Positions 22,690-32,659 of a stretch of 64,000 bases of DNA are shown in pieces. Location of the stretch: NCBI RefSeq assembly GCF_963675165.1, contig NC_087379.1, positions 5,659,442 to 5,723,441 on the forward strand. Reading direction: 5' to 3'. This DNA comes from Halichondria panicea (taxonomy: Eukaryota > Porifera > Demospongiae > Suberitida > Halichondriidae). The notes beneath the pieces are model-generated. The model ran no database searches. It worked only from the letters and a program-made list of their open reading frames with translations, and was not told the DNA's origin. The translations under genes were made by a program, and so were the position numbers. Position 1 is the stretch's first letter, and each line of letters begins with the position of its first letter.

Positions 22690-22783
22690 ACTTGAAAGTG
22701 TTTGGAGTGGCAGACCGACCTCCTTGCACTGAATGAGGGCATTGAAGGTGGAGCTCTTGCCAACAACATTGAGGTACCCCACC
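22690..22783 (-). pseudogene. LSG1: Eroded LSG1 P-loop exon
   Basis: Complement of LSG1 exon 9 with both ends recognisable (GGTGGGGTACC, then GCAAGAGCTCCACCTTCAATG, ending near CAAACACTTTCAAG). It has small insertions (an extra AAC in the P-loop, AACAACATTGAGG) and deletions, and the acceptor CAG became CTG. It sits about 170 bases left of transporter copy 3, the spacing seen for the other units. Confidence 0.85.
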
Positions 22784-22958
22784 AGTAGACAATGGAATAG
22801 TATTTTAGACAATAATTATTGTTGACTACCTTGCTATCACTACTGAAGTTGTCTCAAGGGAGGAGTAATTTAAAAGGTCACTACTAAATTATAACAATCG
22901 TATTTCAACAACAATAATTTATTCACTAAACCTAAATATCTCGCTACTACACATGCAG

Positions 22959-24828
22959 TCATTGGGTCTCTGAGTCAGAATCGCTAAAGTGAACATCTAG
23001 ATCTTCAAATTCCCGATTGTGATTAACATCCTTCTCGTAAATTTCTTCAATGTACTTTCTTACATTACAAAGTTCATCACGTTGCCGATACTGATACCTC
23101 TTCGCTGCTATTATGAAAACCACAACACCTGCGACTGAAATAAAAATGTTCACCAGGAAATAAACCAGTCCAGCTTTAGGGGAGGTCTGCCAGAAACTAA
23201 ACGGTAAAAGAACTCCAAGAACACCAATCAACTGAAAAAGTCCTTTAATAGCAAACAAAATTCCAATGAGAAATCCTTTCATAGAGTGAGGGCTTTGAGC
23301 ACAGATGAATTCAAACACTCCACCATAGATAAATACGTAGGCCACAGCAACAAGGACTTGCTGAATAATGAGAATGAAGGGGCTGAGATGAAGTGTTGGA
23401 GCCGTTTCGTTATTAGTTGTATAGTTAAAAGGATCAAACATTGAGCTAGCATTATGGCCACTAGGGAGAAGGTGACCAATGGTGTCGACAAACAGTGAGC
23501 AAAATAGACTAACAGTGATAAGACAAAGATCAATTCCAATTCGCCTCAGAATACCAGGGAGATATTTTTGAAACAGAGGATGAATAAACTTGAGAAAAAT
23601 AGGAATAAAAACAACGAGAAAGAGGGGATACAGATTGCAACCATTAGCAAAGATAGAGTAAAAAATGATTTGCACCAAAATAATAGGTGTATATAAGGAA
23701 TCATATTCCAGCTCCATGTGATTCCTCAGTATCCTTAGAAACGGGGCTGCAGCAATATCAACCATAAAGAATGGCCCAAGTGAAAGTAAAATGATAACAA
23801 TTCCAAAAAATGATTTCACATTCTCCACTTGCTCAGTAGTAAACAGTCCTCCATACTTATCTTTGCCTAGATCCAGTCCAGTGGGTATGTCATCCTCCCA
23901 GAATGTAAAGGCACTGCGTTGAATAGGAATCTTGTTTTTTCTTGCAAAATCGACAACTCTTGCAACCTCTTTGTAAGGGTTGCCAATGCCAGTGTTGATA
24001 ACAAACCACCTGCGCTTAGCAACACAGAATGTTACTGATATACAAAATAGCTCAACTAACAAAACGAGTCCAAAGATAGAAAGGCTTAAGAAACCAGTGA
24101 CTATAGCTGAGCTCCATACCAGTTTTCCAAAGCTTATTCCAATATACAGTGTGAAAAGAAACCAGTGAACGAAAAGAAAGCTGTCTCTAGAAGGAGAATC
24201 ATTTAATTGGTCAACCCCAAACTGAATAACATTGGCTAAAAATGCAGCAAATGAAATCCACAAGGAGATAAGAAGAAAAAATGCTAGTCCACCATCCATT
24301 GCATATAGTGAAATGGCTAAAGGCCCTCCGTAAGAATCATATGGATCTTTATTACTTAACATAATTGGTAGAATAATAGCATTCACAATACCACCGATAA
24401 CAACCACAGTCAAGAGTCCACACCACGCAGTACATACACTACATTTCACAACTTTATATCTGCCGTATCGAACATCTGCCAAGTATCCGGCTAGAAGATA
24501 GAAGAGAAGCCAGAAAGCAAATACAGCATATATGCAACTCCCTATTATTATTTCGTCGGTTGCAAGACCGAATGGGGTGTAACCGATAAAGAATATGTAA
24601 ACTTCAGGGTTCAGAAAAATACCATAGATCAAAGACATTAATACTGTCCATGCAACACAGAATCATTATTGGAGCCTTTGACTTGATTAGTACACTTTTC
24701 TTGTTGCCATATTTTCTGCGATTACTTGTCACGGGTGGTGTAGCTTCAGTGGTATCTCTGCTGGCATCGAGTGCAGGAGTTTCATGAAGGGAAGCTTGCT
24801 CTATAGTTCTTTGCTCACAACTAGCCAT
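22959..24828 (-). pseudogene. POT/PTR2-like transporter, copy 3, with 4-base insertion
   Basis: The N-terminus (MASCEQRTIEQASLHET to KAPIMIL) is read from 24828 in one frame; the remaining 559 codons (MSLIYGIFLNPEVY ... DSDSETQ) are read from 24638 in another. Against the paralogues, the sequence encoding MILFWTALMS carries four extra bases around TTGCATGGACAG (about 24645-24660). Everything downstream is intact: GYLADVRYGRYK, FGVDQLNDSPSRDSF, FWEDDIPTGLDLGKDKYGG and the acidic tail. Downstream initiation at 24638 would lose the first membrane helix. So this is either a very young pseudogene, a segregating null allele or an assembly error. Family role as for copy 1. Confidence 0.85.
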
Positions 24829-25753
24829 TGATCTTACAATAAGTACATAGCTACCTAAAGAAATGCCCAGTCTCCCAAAACAAACAATATAGCTCTTGTT
24901 TATCTAATCAGTAGATCAATTTAATTGTGTAATTATTATTATAGAGGAGCCCACAACGCGACAAACATGCACGCAGAAAAACACCATCACTTTTATTGAA
25001 GGCGAGCGAAGCTTCACTCGCATAGATTGATGTACGTAGATCCATTAACTTCCTTGAGTGAGGTATAAATCGTAAGTTTTGTTTGAATCAATCGAGCGAC
25101 GTACGACACATACGTACGACACATACATACAAACATCGCACAAACATACATACACTAGACTTGTTCCCACACTTTTGTGTTTCCCCTGGCCAATCCTAGC
25201 AATTTTTCACATTGCAAATGTTTTCTATATAGTCAGATTCCCTTTCTTTTTCAGTACAGAAGCATATTTACGTATCATGACATGCATAAGTGGAACGTCA
25301 CTCAGGAAGCAGTACAGAAGTTCCAGAAGAGAAGACAGGAATATTATTGCTGTATAATAATTATTGAATTTGTGAGTCAAGCAGTAATTAAAATGGCTGT
25401 CATTTAGTAAATCTACTGTATTTCAAGAGCATGGAGGCCTATTTGCCTATGATATCTAGCCAGTGCATATAATTTATAGTATATACCTGAGAATGGGATC
25501 AAGAGAGCTGAGCTCACTCACAGTTTCTCAGCCACGCCTATAGCTATTATTGCTGAGTCATTAAAGATGGTGAAGTTTTCTAGGTAAGAAGTAGAGCCTG
25601 AGAGGTCATCTGCCTCGAGAAAATCTGAAGAACTGCTTTTTAATAGGTTGTTCGTTTGGAAACACTATATTAAGAATGTCCTGGAGATGGCTGTACTTGG
25701 AGCAAATGCTGGGCAATAAACTTACTTACTTACTTACTTACTTATTTACCTAG
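24829..25753. other. No gene; contains TTAC microsatellite
   Basis: AT-rich. A short tandem array of CTTA/TTAC units runs at about 25717-25747. Overlapping plus-strand frames of 76-92 codons (25079-25407) have no recognisable content. The ACATACGTACGACACATACATAC stretch near 25107 is simple-sequence-like. Confidence 0.5.
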
Positions 25754-26004
25754 TAAACATTGAAATAGTAGCATTATATATCTGCTATGGAGGTAACCAA
25801 ACATCTCAACAAACAGCGAGCATAACAGTGAGGACCAATTCCAATTCGCCTCAGAATACCAGGGAAGTACTTTTGAAACAGAGGATGAATAAACTTGAGG
25901 AAAAAAAACAACAAGAAAGACGGGGTACAGAGTCCCACCATTAGGGTGAAAAATGCTGCTTATAATAATCACTATATATAATCAGGTGGCCAAACAGAAG
26001 TCTT
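25754..26004 (-). pseudogene. Transporter remnant (middle segment only)
   Basis: Matches the paralogue region NGGTLYPVFLVVF ... CSLFVEMFGYLHS, closest by eye to copy 2 (VEMFGHLPS). Several small deletions break the frame between FLVVF and LLCSLF. Left and right limits are abrupt; no N- or C-terminal parts are found beside it. Confidence 0.85.
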
Positions 26005-26088
26005 CTTATGCAAATCACTTTACTAAAAACGTTGAGCAACATACATACGATACATACATGATATAAAATTATAGCAAACATGCAAAAA

Positions 26089-26483
26089 TACCGTACATGT
26101 TCGAACAGCAAAAAATAAAAATTGTCCGGGAACATATAGAGCATGAGCAGTGTTCAGAATAGTTAGTAAACATGCAGCTGCATGCGGCTAATAGAACAGT
26201 GTGTAACTGAATAGTTGCACAAGCTATCTAATCCTTAAAATATCTATCTGCAGCACTCAGTCTCTTACTGGCCGGCTATAAAAAGCTACATTGCTCATTT
26301 TTTCTTACTAAACGTGCCTTAATGGAACTGTGTTGGCTGTATTCAGTGAGGTGTAGGTTAGTGTGGTTCAACTTTTAAATATTGTCCAGATATTTATATA
26401 TAGGAGTGTCCGTTGTATTAGAACAACGAAAATTGCCTAAAAGAGTGTCCGGTGTAATTAGAAGTGTCCGAAGATATACGGTA
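26089..26483. mobile_element. MITE with TACCGTA ends, TGTCCG subterminal repeats
   Basis: Left TACCGTACATGTTCGAACAG and right GTGTCCGAAGATATACGGTA form imperfect inverted ends. Related by its TGTCCG-rich subterminal sequence to the MITE at 4009-4260. No coding sequence. Confidence 0.6.
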
Positions 26484-26493
26484 CATGCATACA

Positions 26494-26710
26494 TACCGTA
26501 TAGCAGGTATCGAGGGTATAAACTTCGCGGAATGCATGACCGTTAGAAAAGTTTTTGCAGATTTAATTTTTGCAGAATTAGCAGCCTTTCTGCAGCATGC
26601 ATGCATGAGACATTACATTCGTGGGACTGGGTATATAAACGTTCGCAGTAGATGCTTAATCAGCGAAAACCACAAACATTTATATCCTCGAAAATACCAG
26701 CTATACGGTA
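26494..26710. mobile_element. TACCGTATAGCAGG MITE
   Basis: 217 bases starting TACCGTATAGCAGGTATCGA and ending with its approximate complement at 26710. Internal motif CGCGGAATGC and the AACCACAAACATTTATA block are shared with the MITE at 11462, so same family. Confidence 0.7.
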
Positions 26711-26799
26711 CATACAAACATAAATCGAAAAATGTATGTACATGTAAGTCGCTATAGTGTGTATATAGGGCTCGCTTTGCTTTTCCAATCGGCAGGCAA

Positions 26800-27150
26800 G
26801 TACATAATTATACATATACACAACAATAGCAGGACATAATAATCCAGCCACCCACCCCACTTTTGTATGCATCAAACAAAAGCAACTTTGCGAGTGTTAA
26901 TGGGTTGAAACGCAAAAACCTGCACCAAGCTTTGTATATTAAGCTGAAACACTAATTGTAACAAAGTCAAGGAGATTCCACCCACAAGCACTCCGCCAAG
27001 GGTATACCTGTCAATATGGTTGATTCTATTCCTCACCAATGGTAAGGCGTCATGCAGGTATTCTGCTACGTAACGATTATGACATGCTCCTAGGTTAGGT
27101 GTTTTAGTGAGCTCACTATTAGTCCTACAGCCATAAGCTACACACAGCTT
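26800..27150. repeat. Segmental-duplication block (matches 37365-37760)
   Basis: Starts AATAGCAGGACATAATAATC (the 3' edge of LSG1 intron 8 next to exon 8) and runs through AGCTGAAACAC, GGAGATTCCACCCACAAGCA and GTCATGCAGG to the LSG1 exon 10 edge TACAGCCATAAGCT. The same order with about 85-90% identity by eye appears at 37365-37760. It joins sequence flanking exon 8 directly to the end of exon 10, so it is a rearranged junction copied at least once. Confidence 0.75.
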
Positions 27151-27151
27151 C

Positions 27152-27231
27152 TCCGGTTTATTTCCTGGTGAACATTGTGATCTCAGTCGCAGGTGTTGTG
27201 GTGTTCATAGTAGCAGCAAAGAGGTATACCA
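27152..27231 (+). pseudogene. Transporter fragment in inverted orientation
   Basis: Plus-strand reading gives LVNIVISVAGVVVFIVAAKR, the last membrane helix of the transporter family, whose other copies are all on the minus strand. It begins directly after the damaged LSG1 exon 10 edge at about 27150 and ends at KRYTN, where the similarity stops. Best explained by an inversion or template switch at this junction. Confidence 0.85.
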
Positions 27232-27393
27232 ATAGTAGAAAGTGAAAACTAAATAAATGTGTGCGTGCATGGGGCATGTGATGCATAGATAAGGGTATAC
27301 ATTTTAACTATATTATACTAATGAACATGATGCAAAAGATATAGAAAGTAGACACATTGAATCCACATAGTTTCAGGTTCAGCTCACACAAGT

Positions 27394-27492
27394 CACCTGA
27401 AAGTGTTTAGTCTCCATGGAGTGGCAACCTTCTTGCACTGAATGAGGGCATTGATGGTGGAGCTCTTGCCAACATTGGGGTACCATGCACCT
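27394..27492 (-). pseudogene. LSG1: Eroded LSG1 P-loop exon
   Basis: Complement retains [16 protein letters not shown] and the end KHFQ with a GTGAC donor, but a ten-base-scale gap removes the middle (VPVSATP) and the acceptor side reads GTGCATGGTACC instead of GTGGGGTACC. No transporter of its own follows on the right before the next unit at 28911. Confidence 0.85.
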
Positions 27493-27645
27493 GTAACAAT
27501 GGAACTAGAGCACTGAAGTGCTTGCTAATTAACCCCTGGCTGTTTTACGTCTCACAACCGGCGCCAAGCAGGTAATAATACGGTGAAAGCTATGAGAAGG
27601 CTTTGAAAACGGTAGTGGTGCATGGTCAGACATACACTAGAATCA

Positions 27646-27778
27646 TACACTGTAAAAAATGATTGAAAAAAAGTGCGGTGGACACACTAAAACCGTCGCA
27701 TATAGCACGCTTTTTTGAAAAAGTGTGCTATATGCGACGGTTTTAGTGTGCTCACCGCACTTTTTTTTTTACAGTGTA
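27646..27778. repeat. Foldback element with 60-base arms
   Basis: TACACTGTAAAAAA at the left and TTTTTTACAGTGTA at the right bound two arms containing AGTGCGGTG and AAACCGTCGCATATAGCAC and their complements, separated by only a few bases (TTTTTTGAAAAA). Would fold into an almost perfect hairpin. Probably a MITE. Confidence 0.85.
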
Positions 27779-28910
27779 GGATCACAGCAGAAAGAAGTTA
27801 ACAAATAAGGCACCTGAAATGCACTCTGAGAGTCCTAGACCGTTATTTGGATCACAGCAGCTAGAGCAGGCCTGAAGTGTTAAAAAGTAGGACACCATGC
27901 AAGCTGACATGCAGCTAGTGGGGATCAGCAAAGAAACCTGGAGTCCTTTCCCATGAAAATAAATAATTACGTATCCACGTGGCTGTAATAGTGCCTCGAA
28001 TAAATTACAAACAGACAGACAAACAAACAAACAAACCAACGGACTACTATATATACCCGTGACTGTCCACGCACTCCTCGGGTAACCAACAGACAGACTA
28101 CTATACCCCTGACCGCCCACGTGCTTCATATTAGATCTGCATAGTGGTAGGTGGCCGCAAAGTTTCTGAATGATAGCATGCCTGCATGGCATTACAAGTA
28201 TATCTGCACCACTCCTGGCAGTGCTATACACTTTGTATAATTATGCTTTAAAAATTGTGGATTGGGCTAGCCTCAGGCCAATTTTTCTCCAGAACAACTG
28301 GGGTAGTGTAATGAGGCTATATAAGGATTGAATGTGCCATGCAGTACAGCCTGTGGTGACAGGTGGTATTGTGGTCATATGGAACCTGTCTTCAATGTGA
28401 CCACAAAGCCAATATTGCTAATACGAACATGTACACACAGATATCATTATGTTCTTATGGTAATCACAGGGAAACTCAAAAAGTGGACTAAAAGCTAACA
28501 TTAATGGCTGCTGCATCAGTAAAAAGCTTACAGCTCTTTTTCTCACTGTTGCAGCTACGTATATACCAATAGCTATAGTGTTCTTGTGCAAAGCTAACTA
28601 CTAAGAACACTCCATAGACAAGTTTTGTTACGCACTCTTCTGCAATAACATTTATAGGCATAACTCGAGAACAAAGTATTCTTTTGCAAATCCACGAATT
28701 AAAATCCAAGAAAACATGACAGAAGCCTATAGAAACTCTTATACTTTATATTTGCACTTTATTGATCCTTGAGTAGCTGTTACAGTAGCAGTCTACATGC
28801 ACATGCAGCAGACACACACACAGGCACAAAGGAAAACATGCAAACACACTACCGTATACCGTATCCACATTCCTATGTTATGAATGTATACATTATTTTA
28901 ATGATGTGCT
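27779..28910. other. Duplicated intron-type sequence, no gene
   Basis: Contains CA-rich simple sequence (CAAACAAACAAACAAACC near 28023) with an ACTACTATATATACCCGTGAC motif that recurs near 55590. A block at 28455-28815 (GGGAAACTCAAAAAGTGG ... ATTGATCCTTGAGTAGCTG) matches LSG1 intron 8 at 4799-5085, so this is part of a duplicated unit. No coding sequence beyond that. Confidence 0.5.
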
Positions 28911-29407
28911 TACAGCCATAAGCTCCACATAGCTCCTCAGCATATAAGGTGGTCGATCAGGGTCCTCTCCTTCCTGGGGGTGTGGTATAGTCTGATTCGA
29001 TAGGTAGCCTCGAGGACAAGCCGTGGGATCCGTGAGGCCACAAGGGACACTGGGGGAATGTGATCTCTCATTTGGGTAAGAGTCATTTTGGAGGTTACAA
29101 AGGTGGGGGAGAGGACACACGTGGGGGAAACCTCTCACTCATTAAGGGGTCGAATTTGATTATGTGTGTGTATACGTGTGGAGTAGGGAGTATATTATAG
29201 GGGATGGTAATTAATATACACAATAGAATGTAAAAGGATAAAACACAAAAAGCACAACCGTACACATAATTAATTCATAATTTCACTCAGCTCACCTAAA
29301 AGTGTTTCGTCCTCCCTCGGAGTGGCATGCAGACATTGGGACCTTCTTGCACTGAATGAGGGCATTGATGGTGGAGCTCTTTCCAACATTGGGGAACCCC
29401 ACGGCCT
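28911..29407 (-). pseudogene. LSG1: LSG1 exons 10 and 9, decayed
   Basis: 28911-29110 is exon 10 (complement reads GAGGAGCTATGTGGAGCTTATGG at its end and DPTAYPRG-like sequence inside) with several indels and a large deletion where SKAEMVVSGILPID should be. 29293-29407 is exon 9 with [16 protein letters not shown] intact, but GNPTVG-side changes (GGGGTTCCCC for GGGGTACCCC) and insertions. Spacing to transporter copy 4 (29868) matches the intact gene. Confidence 0.88.
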
Positions 29408-29971
29408 GTATAGACAATACATTTTAGATGTGCAGAGTGCACGTCAAAATGACAGTATATAGCGGTTAATTATCGGTCCAAGAAATTCCTGGACTTCTAA
29501 CATGAGTTTCACATAGGACCTTGACTCTGTGACCAGACTATCTCCCCTAAGGAGGCCTCCAGACTAGGTGGCATTGTGGTCCTAATTATAGAACCTGGCC
29601 ATCAGGCTTCAATGTGACCACAATGCCAACAATTCCCACACATGGTAGAACCCAATGAAAGCATGCAATTATTAAGTACATACCAAAGTACTTTCACTAG
29701 AATCACTACTGAATGTTTGCCTTAAGGTAGAGGGTAAATCACTACTATACTATAGACACAACATAAATATACGTTATACACGTAATACAAACTAACGCAA
29801 CTATACATATAATTCATTTATAACTATTTGCATAATGTTATTTTCACTACACTTGATATACATGCATTCATTGGGTCTCTGAGTCAGAATCACTCTCAAA
29901 GTGAACATCTAAATCTTCGAAGTCACGATTATGACTCACATCTTTCTCGTAAAAATCTTCAATGTATTTTC

Positions 29972-31738
29972 TTACATTACAAAGTTCATCACGTTGTCGA
30001 TATACTGATACCTCTTTGCTGCTACTACAAAAACCACAACACCTGCGACTGAGATTACAATGTTCACCAGGAAATAAACCAGTCCAGCTCGAGGGGAGTC
30101 TTGCCAGATACTAAACGGTAGAAGAATTCCAAGATTCCCAATCAACTGAAATAGTCCTTTAATGGCAAAAAAAATTCCAATGAGAAATCCTTTCATAGAG
30201 TGAGGGCTTTGAGCACAGATGAATTCAAACACTCCACCATAGATAAATACATAGGCCACAGCAACAAGGACTTGCTGAAAAATGAGAAAGTATGGGGAGA
30301 CATGAAGGGAGGGAGCACCAACAAAAAGTAATCTATTATAATCTTGTATAACATGTCCAGGAGCAAACACTGAAGTAGCATTGCGGCCGTTAGGGAGAAA
30401 GTGACCAATTGTATCAACAAACAGTGAACAAAACAGACTGACAGTGACAAGACAAAGACCAATTCCAATTCGCCTCAGAATACCAGGGAAATATTTTTGA
30501 AACAGAGGATGAACAAACTTGAGAAAAATAGGAACAAAAAGAATAATAAAGACGGGGTATAGAGTGCCACCATTAGTAAATATAGAGTCAACAATGTTGT
30601 TTACACTAATATCAGGTGGCCAAATGTAAGTCTCTGCTTTCATGTGATATTTCAGTATGCTGAGAAATGGCGCTGCAGCAATATCAACCGTAAAGAATGG
30701 TCCAATTGAAAATAAAAGGACAACGATTCCAAAAAATGATTTCACATTCTCCACCTGCTCAGTAATGAATGGTCCTCCATACTTGTCCTTCCCTAGATCC
30801 AGTCCAGTGGGTATGTCATCCTCCCAGAATGTAAAGGCACTGCGTTGAATAGGAATCTTGTTTCTTCTTGCAAAGCCAACAACTCTTGCAACCTCTTTGT
30901 AAGGGTTACCAATGCCAGTGTCAATAACAAACCACCTGCGCTTAGCAACACAGAAAGTTACTGGTACACAAATAAGCTCAACTAATAGGACAAGTCCCAA
31001 TAAGGAAAGGCTTACGTAAAGAGTTGCATTAGCTGCACTCCATACCAGTTTTCCAAAGCTTATTCCAATATAGAGTGTGAAGAGAAACCAATGAGTGAAA
31101 AGAAAGCTGTCTCTAGAAGGAGACTCATTTAATTGGTCAACCCCAAACTGAAGAACGTTGGCTAAAAATGCAGCAAATGCAATCAACAAAGAGATAAGAA
31201 GAAAAAGTGCAAGTGCACAATTCACCACTAAAAGCAAAATAAATACTAGAGCATAGTAATGAGGGTAAAAAATAAAAATTGGCACAATAATGGCGTTGAC
31301 AACGACACCGAGAATAACCACTGTCAAAAGTCCACACCACATGGTACACACACCACATCTCACAACTTTATATCTGCCATATCGAACATCTGCCAAGTAT
31401 CCGGCTAGAGGATAAAAGAGAAGCCAGAAAGCAAATACAGCATATATGCAACCATCTACCATCTCACTGGTAAATACTTGGGAGAAAAATATAGGTGTTT
31501 TCATCAATAGGTTAGTGAATAAGAAATAATTGTCAGGGTTCAGAAAGGCACCATATATGAAAGACATTAAGGCAGTCCAAAAGAGAATCATTATTGCAGC
31601 CTTTGACTTGATTAGCACACTTTTTTTGCCATGTTTCCTGTGATTATTTGTCACAAGTGGTGTGGCTTCAGTGGCATCTCTGCTGGCATCTGGTGCAGGA
31701 GTTTCTTGCTCTATAGTTCCTTGCTCAAAAGTAGCCAT
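29972..31738 (-). CDS. POT/PTR2-like transporter, copy 4, C-terminal tail frameshifted
   Basis: 588 codons from MATFEQGTIEQETPAPD at 31738. All membrane segments and the motifs GYLADVRYGRYK, FGVDQLNESPSRDSF and FWEDDIPTGLDLGKDKYGG are present. The frame ends IDNVMNFVM because the sequence after KRYQY reads CGATATACTG where the paralogues have CGATACTG: two extra bases (TA) at about 30001-30004. The original tail (ELCNVRKYIEDFYEKD ... SDSDSETQ) is still legible in another frame down to the old stop at 29868. The protein would lack only the acidic cytoplasmic tail, so it may still fold. It also lacks the ASLH segment near the N-terminus by an in-frame deletion. Confidence 0.82.
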   Translation of the reverse strand: MATFEQGTIEQETPAPDASRDATEATPLVTNNHRKHGKKSVLIKSKAAIMILFWTALMSFIYGAFLNPDNYFLFTNLLMKTPIFFSQVFTSEMVDGCIYAVFAFWLLFYPLAGYLADVRYGRYKVVRCGVCTMWCGLLTVVILGVVVNAIIVPIFIFYPHYYALVFILLLVVNCALALFLLISLLIAFAAFLANVLQFGVDQLNESPSRDSFLFTHWFLFTLYIGISFGKLVWSAANATLYVSLSLLGLVLLVELICVPVTFCVAKRRWFVIDTGIGNPYKEVARVVGFARRNKIPIQRSAFTFWEDDIPTGLDLGKDKYGGPFITEQVENVKSFFGIVVLLFSIGPFFTVDIAAAPFLSILKYHMKAETYIWPPDISVNNIVDSIFTNGGTLYPVFIILFVPIFLKFVHPLFQKYFPGILRRIGIGLCLVTVSLFCSLFVDTIGHFLPNGRNATSVFAPGHVIQDYNRLLFVGAPSLHVSPYFLIFQQVLVAVAYVFIYGGVFEFICAQSPHSMKGFLIGIFFAIKGLFQLIGNLGILLPFSIWQDSPRAGLVYFLVNIVISVAGVVVFVVAAKRYQYIDNVMNFVM

Positions 31739-31784
31739 TGGTTTTTAATGTATACTACATAAAACAAATACCCAAAGTTACACC

Positions 31785-32558
31785 TAGCCTCGTTCCCAGG
31801 CCTTACTTTTTCTTGCTGTTGTCACTGTTCATCCATAAATCACAAGAAAGACATAGTGAGGCAGCAAAGAAAGAAATGGGCGTACAGTTAAGAAAAGTAA
31901 GGCCTGGTTTGGGAAATCGCGTGATCCACAAGGATTTTTATGAACGTGGGCGATATGTAGCCCACAATCATGACGTAAGGTATTCTCCCACGCATTCAGA
32001 GTTAATAAAACTGTACTGAGACAACCACCGGCACCCAAGCTGTGCTGCAAGTCAGATCAGAGAACCAGCGTGGCCAGCTCTGGTGGCAGTAGCTACCTGC
32101 TATATGATAATGATGACTAAGCTATTCTTGATCTATACTAGCATGTAGAAAGACACAAGAAAAGGTAATAGTCTGATAGAATCTAAACACACAATCTAGA
32201 CTAGTAGATCATCTAGCTAAGCCTAAGGTATATAGCTAGCTATAGTGCTTGCAAACTTCCAGTTCCAAGTCCATGTCCAGCTTGCTGCAGGCAAAGTTTT
32301 ATTAGTCATAGATATCTGCGTGGGCAGTCCAACATCTCTAGCTCAGCATGCCCACGCTCATTTTCACCCTTCTACCACCCTTCTACCCTCACGCGACTTC
32401 CCGATACAGGCTCTCCTTTTTCCTAACTCTACGTCTATTTCTTTCTTTATTCCTCCAATTAATACCGTATTTTATCTCATTGAACGATTAAGACAGTATT
32501 TTATCTTATTGAACGATTGTGATAAAGAACAGAAAAAGGAGAGCCTGTGTAGAGGCTA
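31785..32558. mobile_element. Non-autonomous element, TAGCCTCG ends, 9-bp target duplication
   Basis: Left end TAGCCTCGTTCCCAGGCC, right end GCCTGTGTAGAGGCTA. The 9-base repeat AGTTACACC lies on both sides (31776-31784 and 32559-32567). Internal inverted segments (GGCCTTACTTTTTC with AAAAGTAAGGCC; GGCTCTCCTTTTTC with AAAAAGGAGAGCC) suggest it is a composite of two smaller ones. Inserted about 40 bases upstream of transporter copy 4. A weak frame inside has no family match. Confidence 0.7.
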
Positions 32559-32659
32559 AGTTACACCATAGATAAACGAGATAGAGGGATTGGAAACGAC
32601 AAAACTCCTCGAATACTATCCGCGTTTCGCTGCGGTTTAATCGAGGCTTATGTTTGATT

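Noticed and set aside
23279-23539. Small minus-strand frames of 70-91 codons ending CLNSSVLKALTL, repeated at each transporter
   Set aside because: Same out-of-frame shadow of the conserved GGVFEFICAQSPHSM region in every paralogue; conservation comes from the real frame.
28015-28140. CAAACAAACAAACAAACC repeat considered as a CRISPR-like or tandem array
   Set aside because: Irregular simple sequence, no spacer structure, and the host is a eukaryote.
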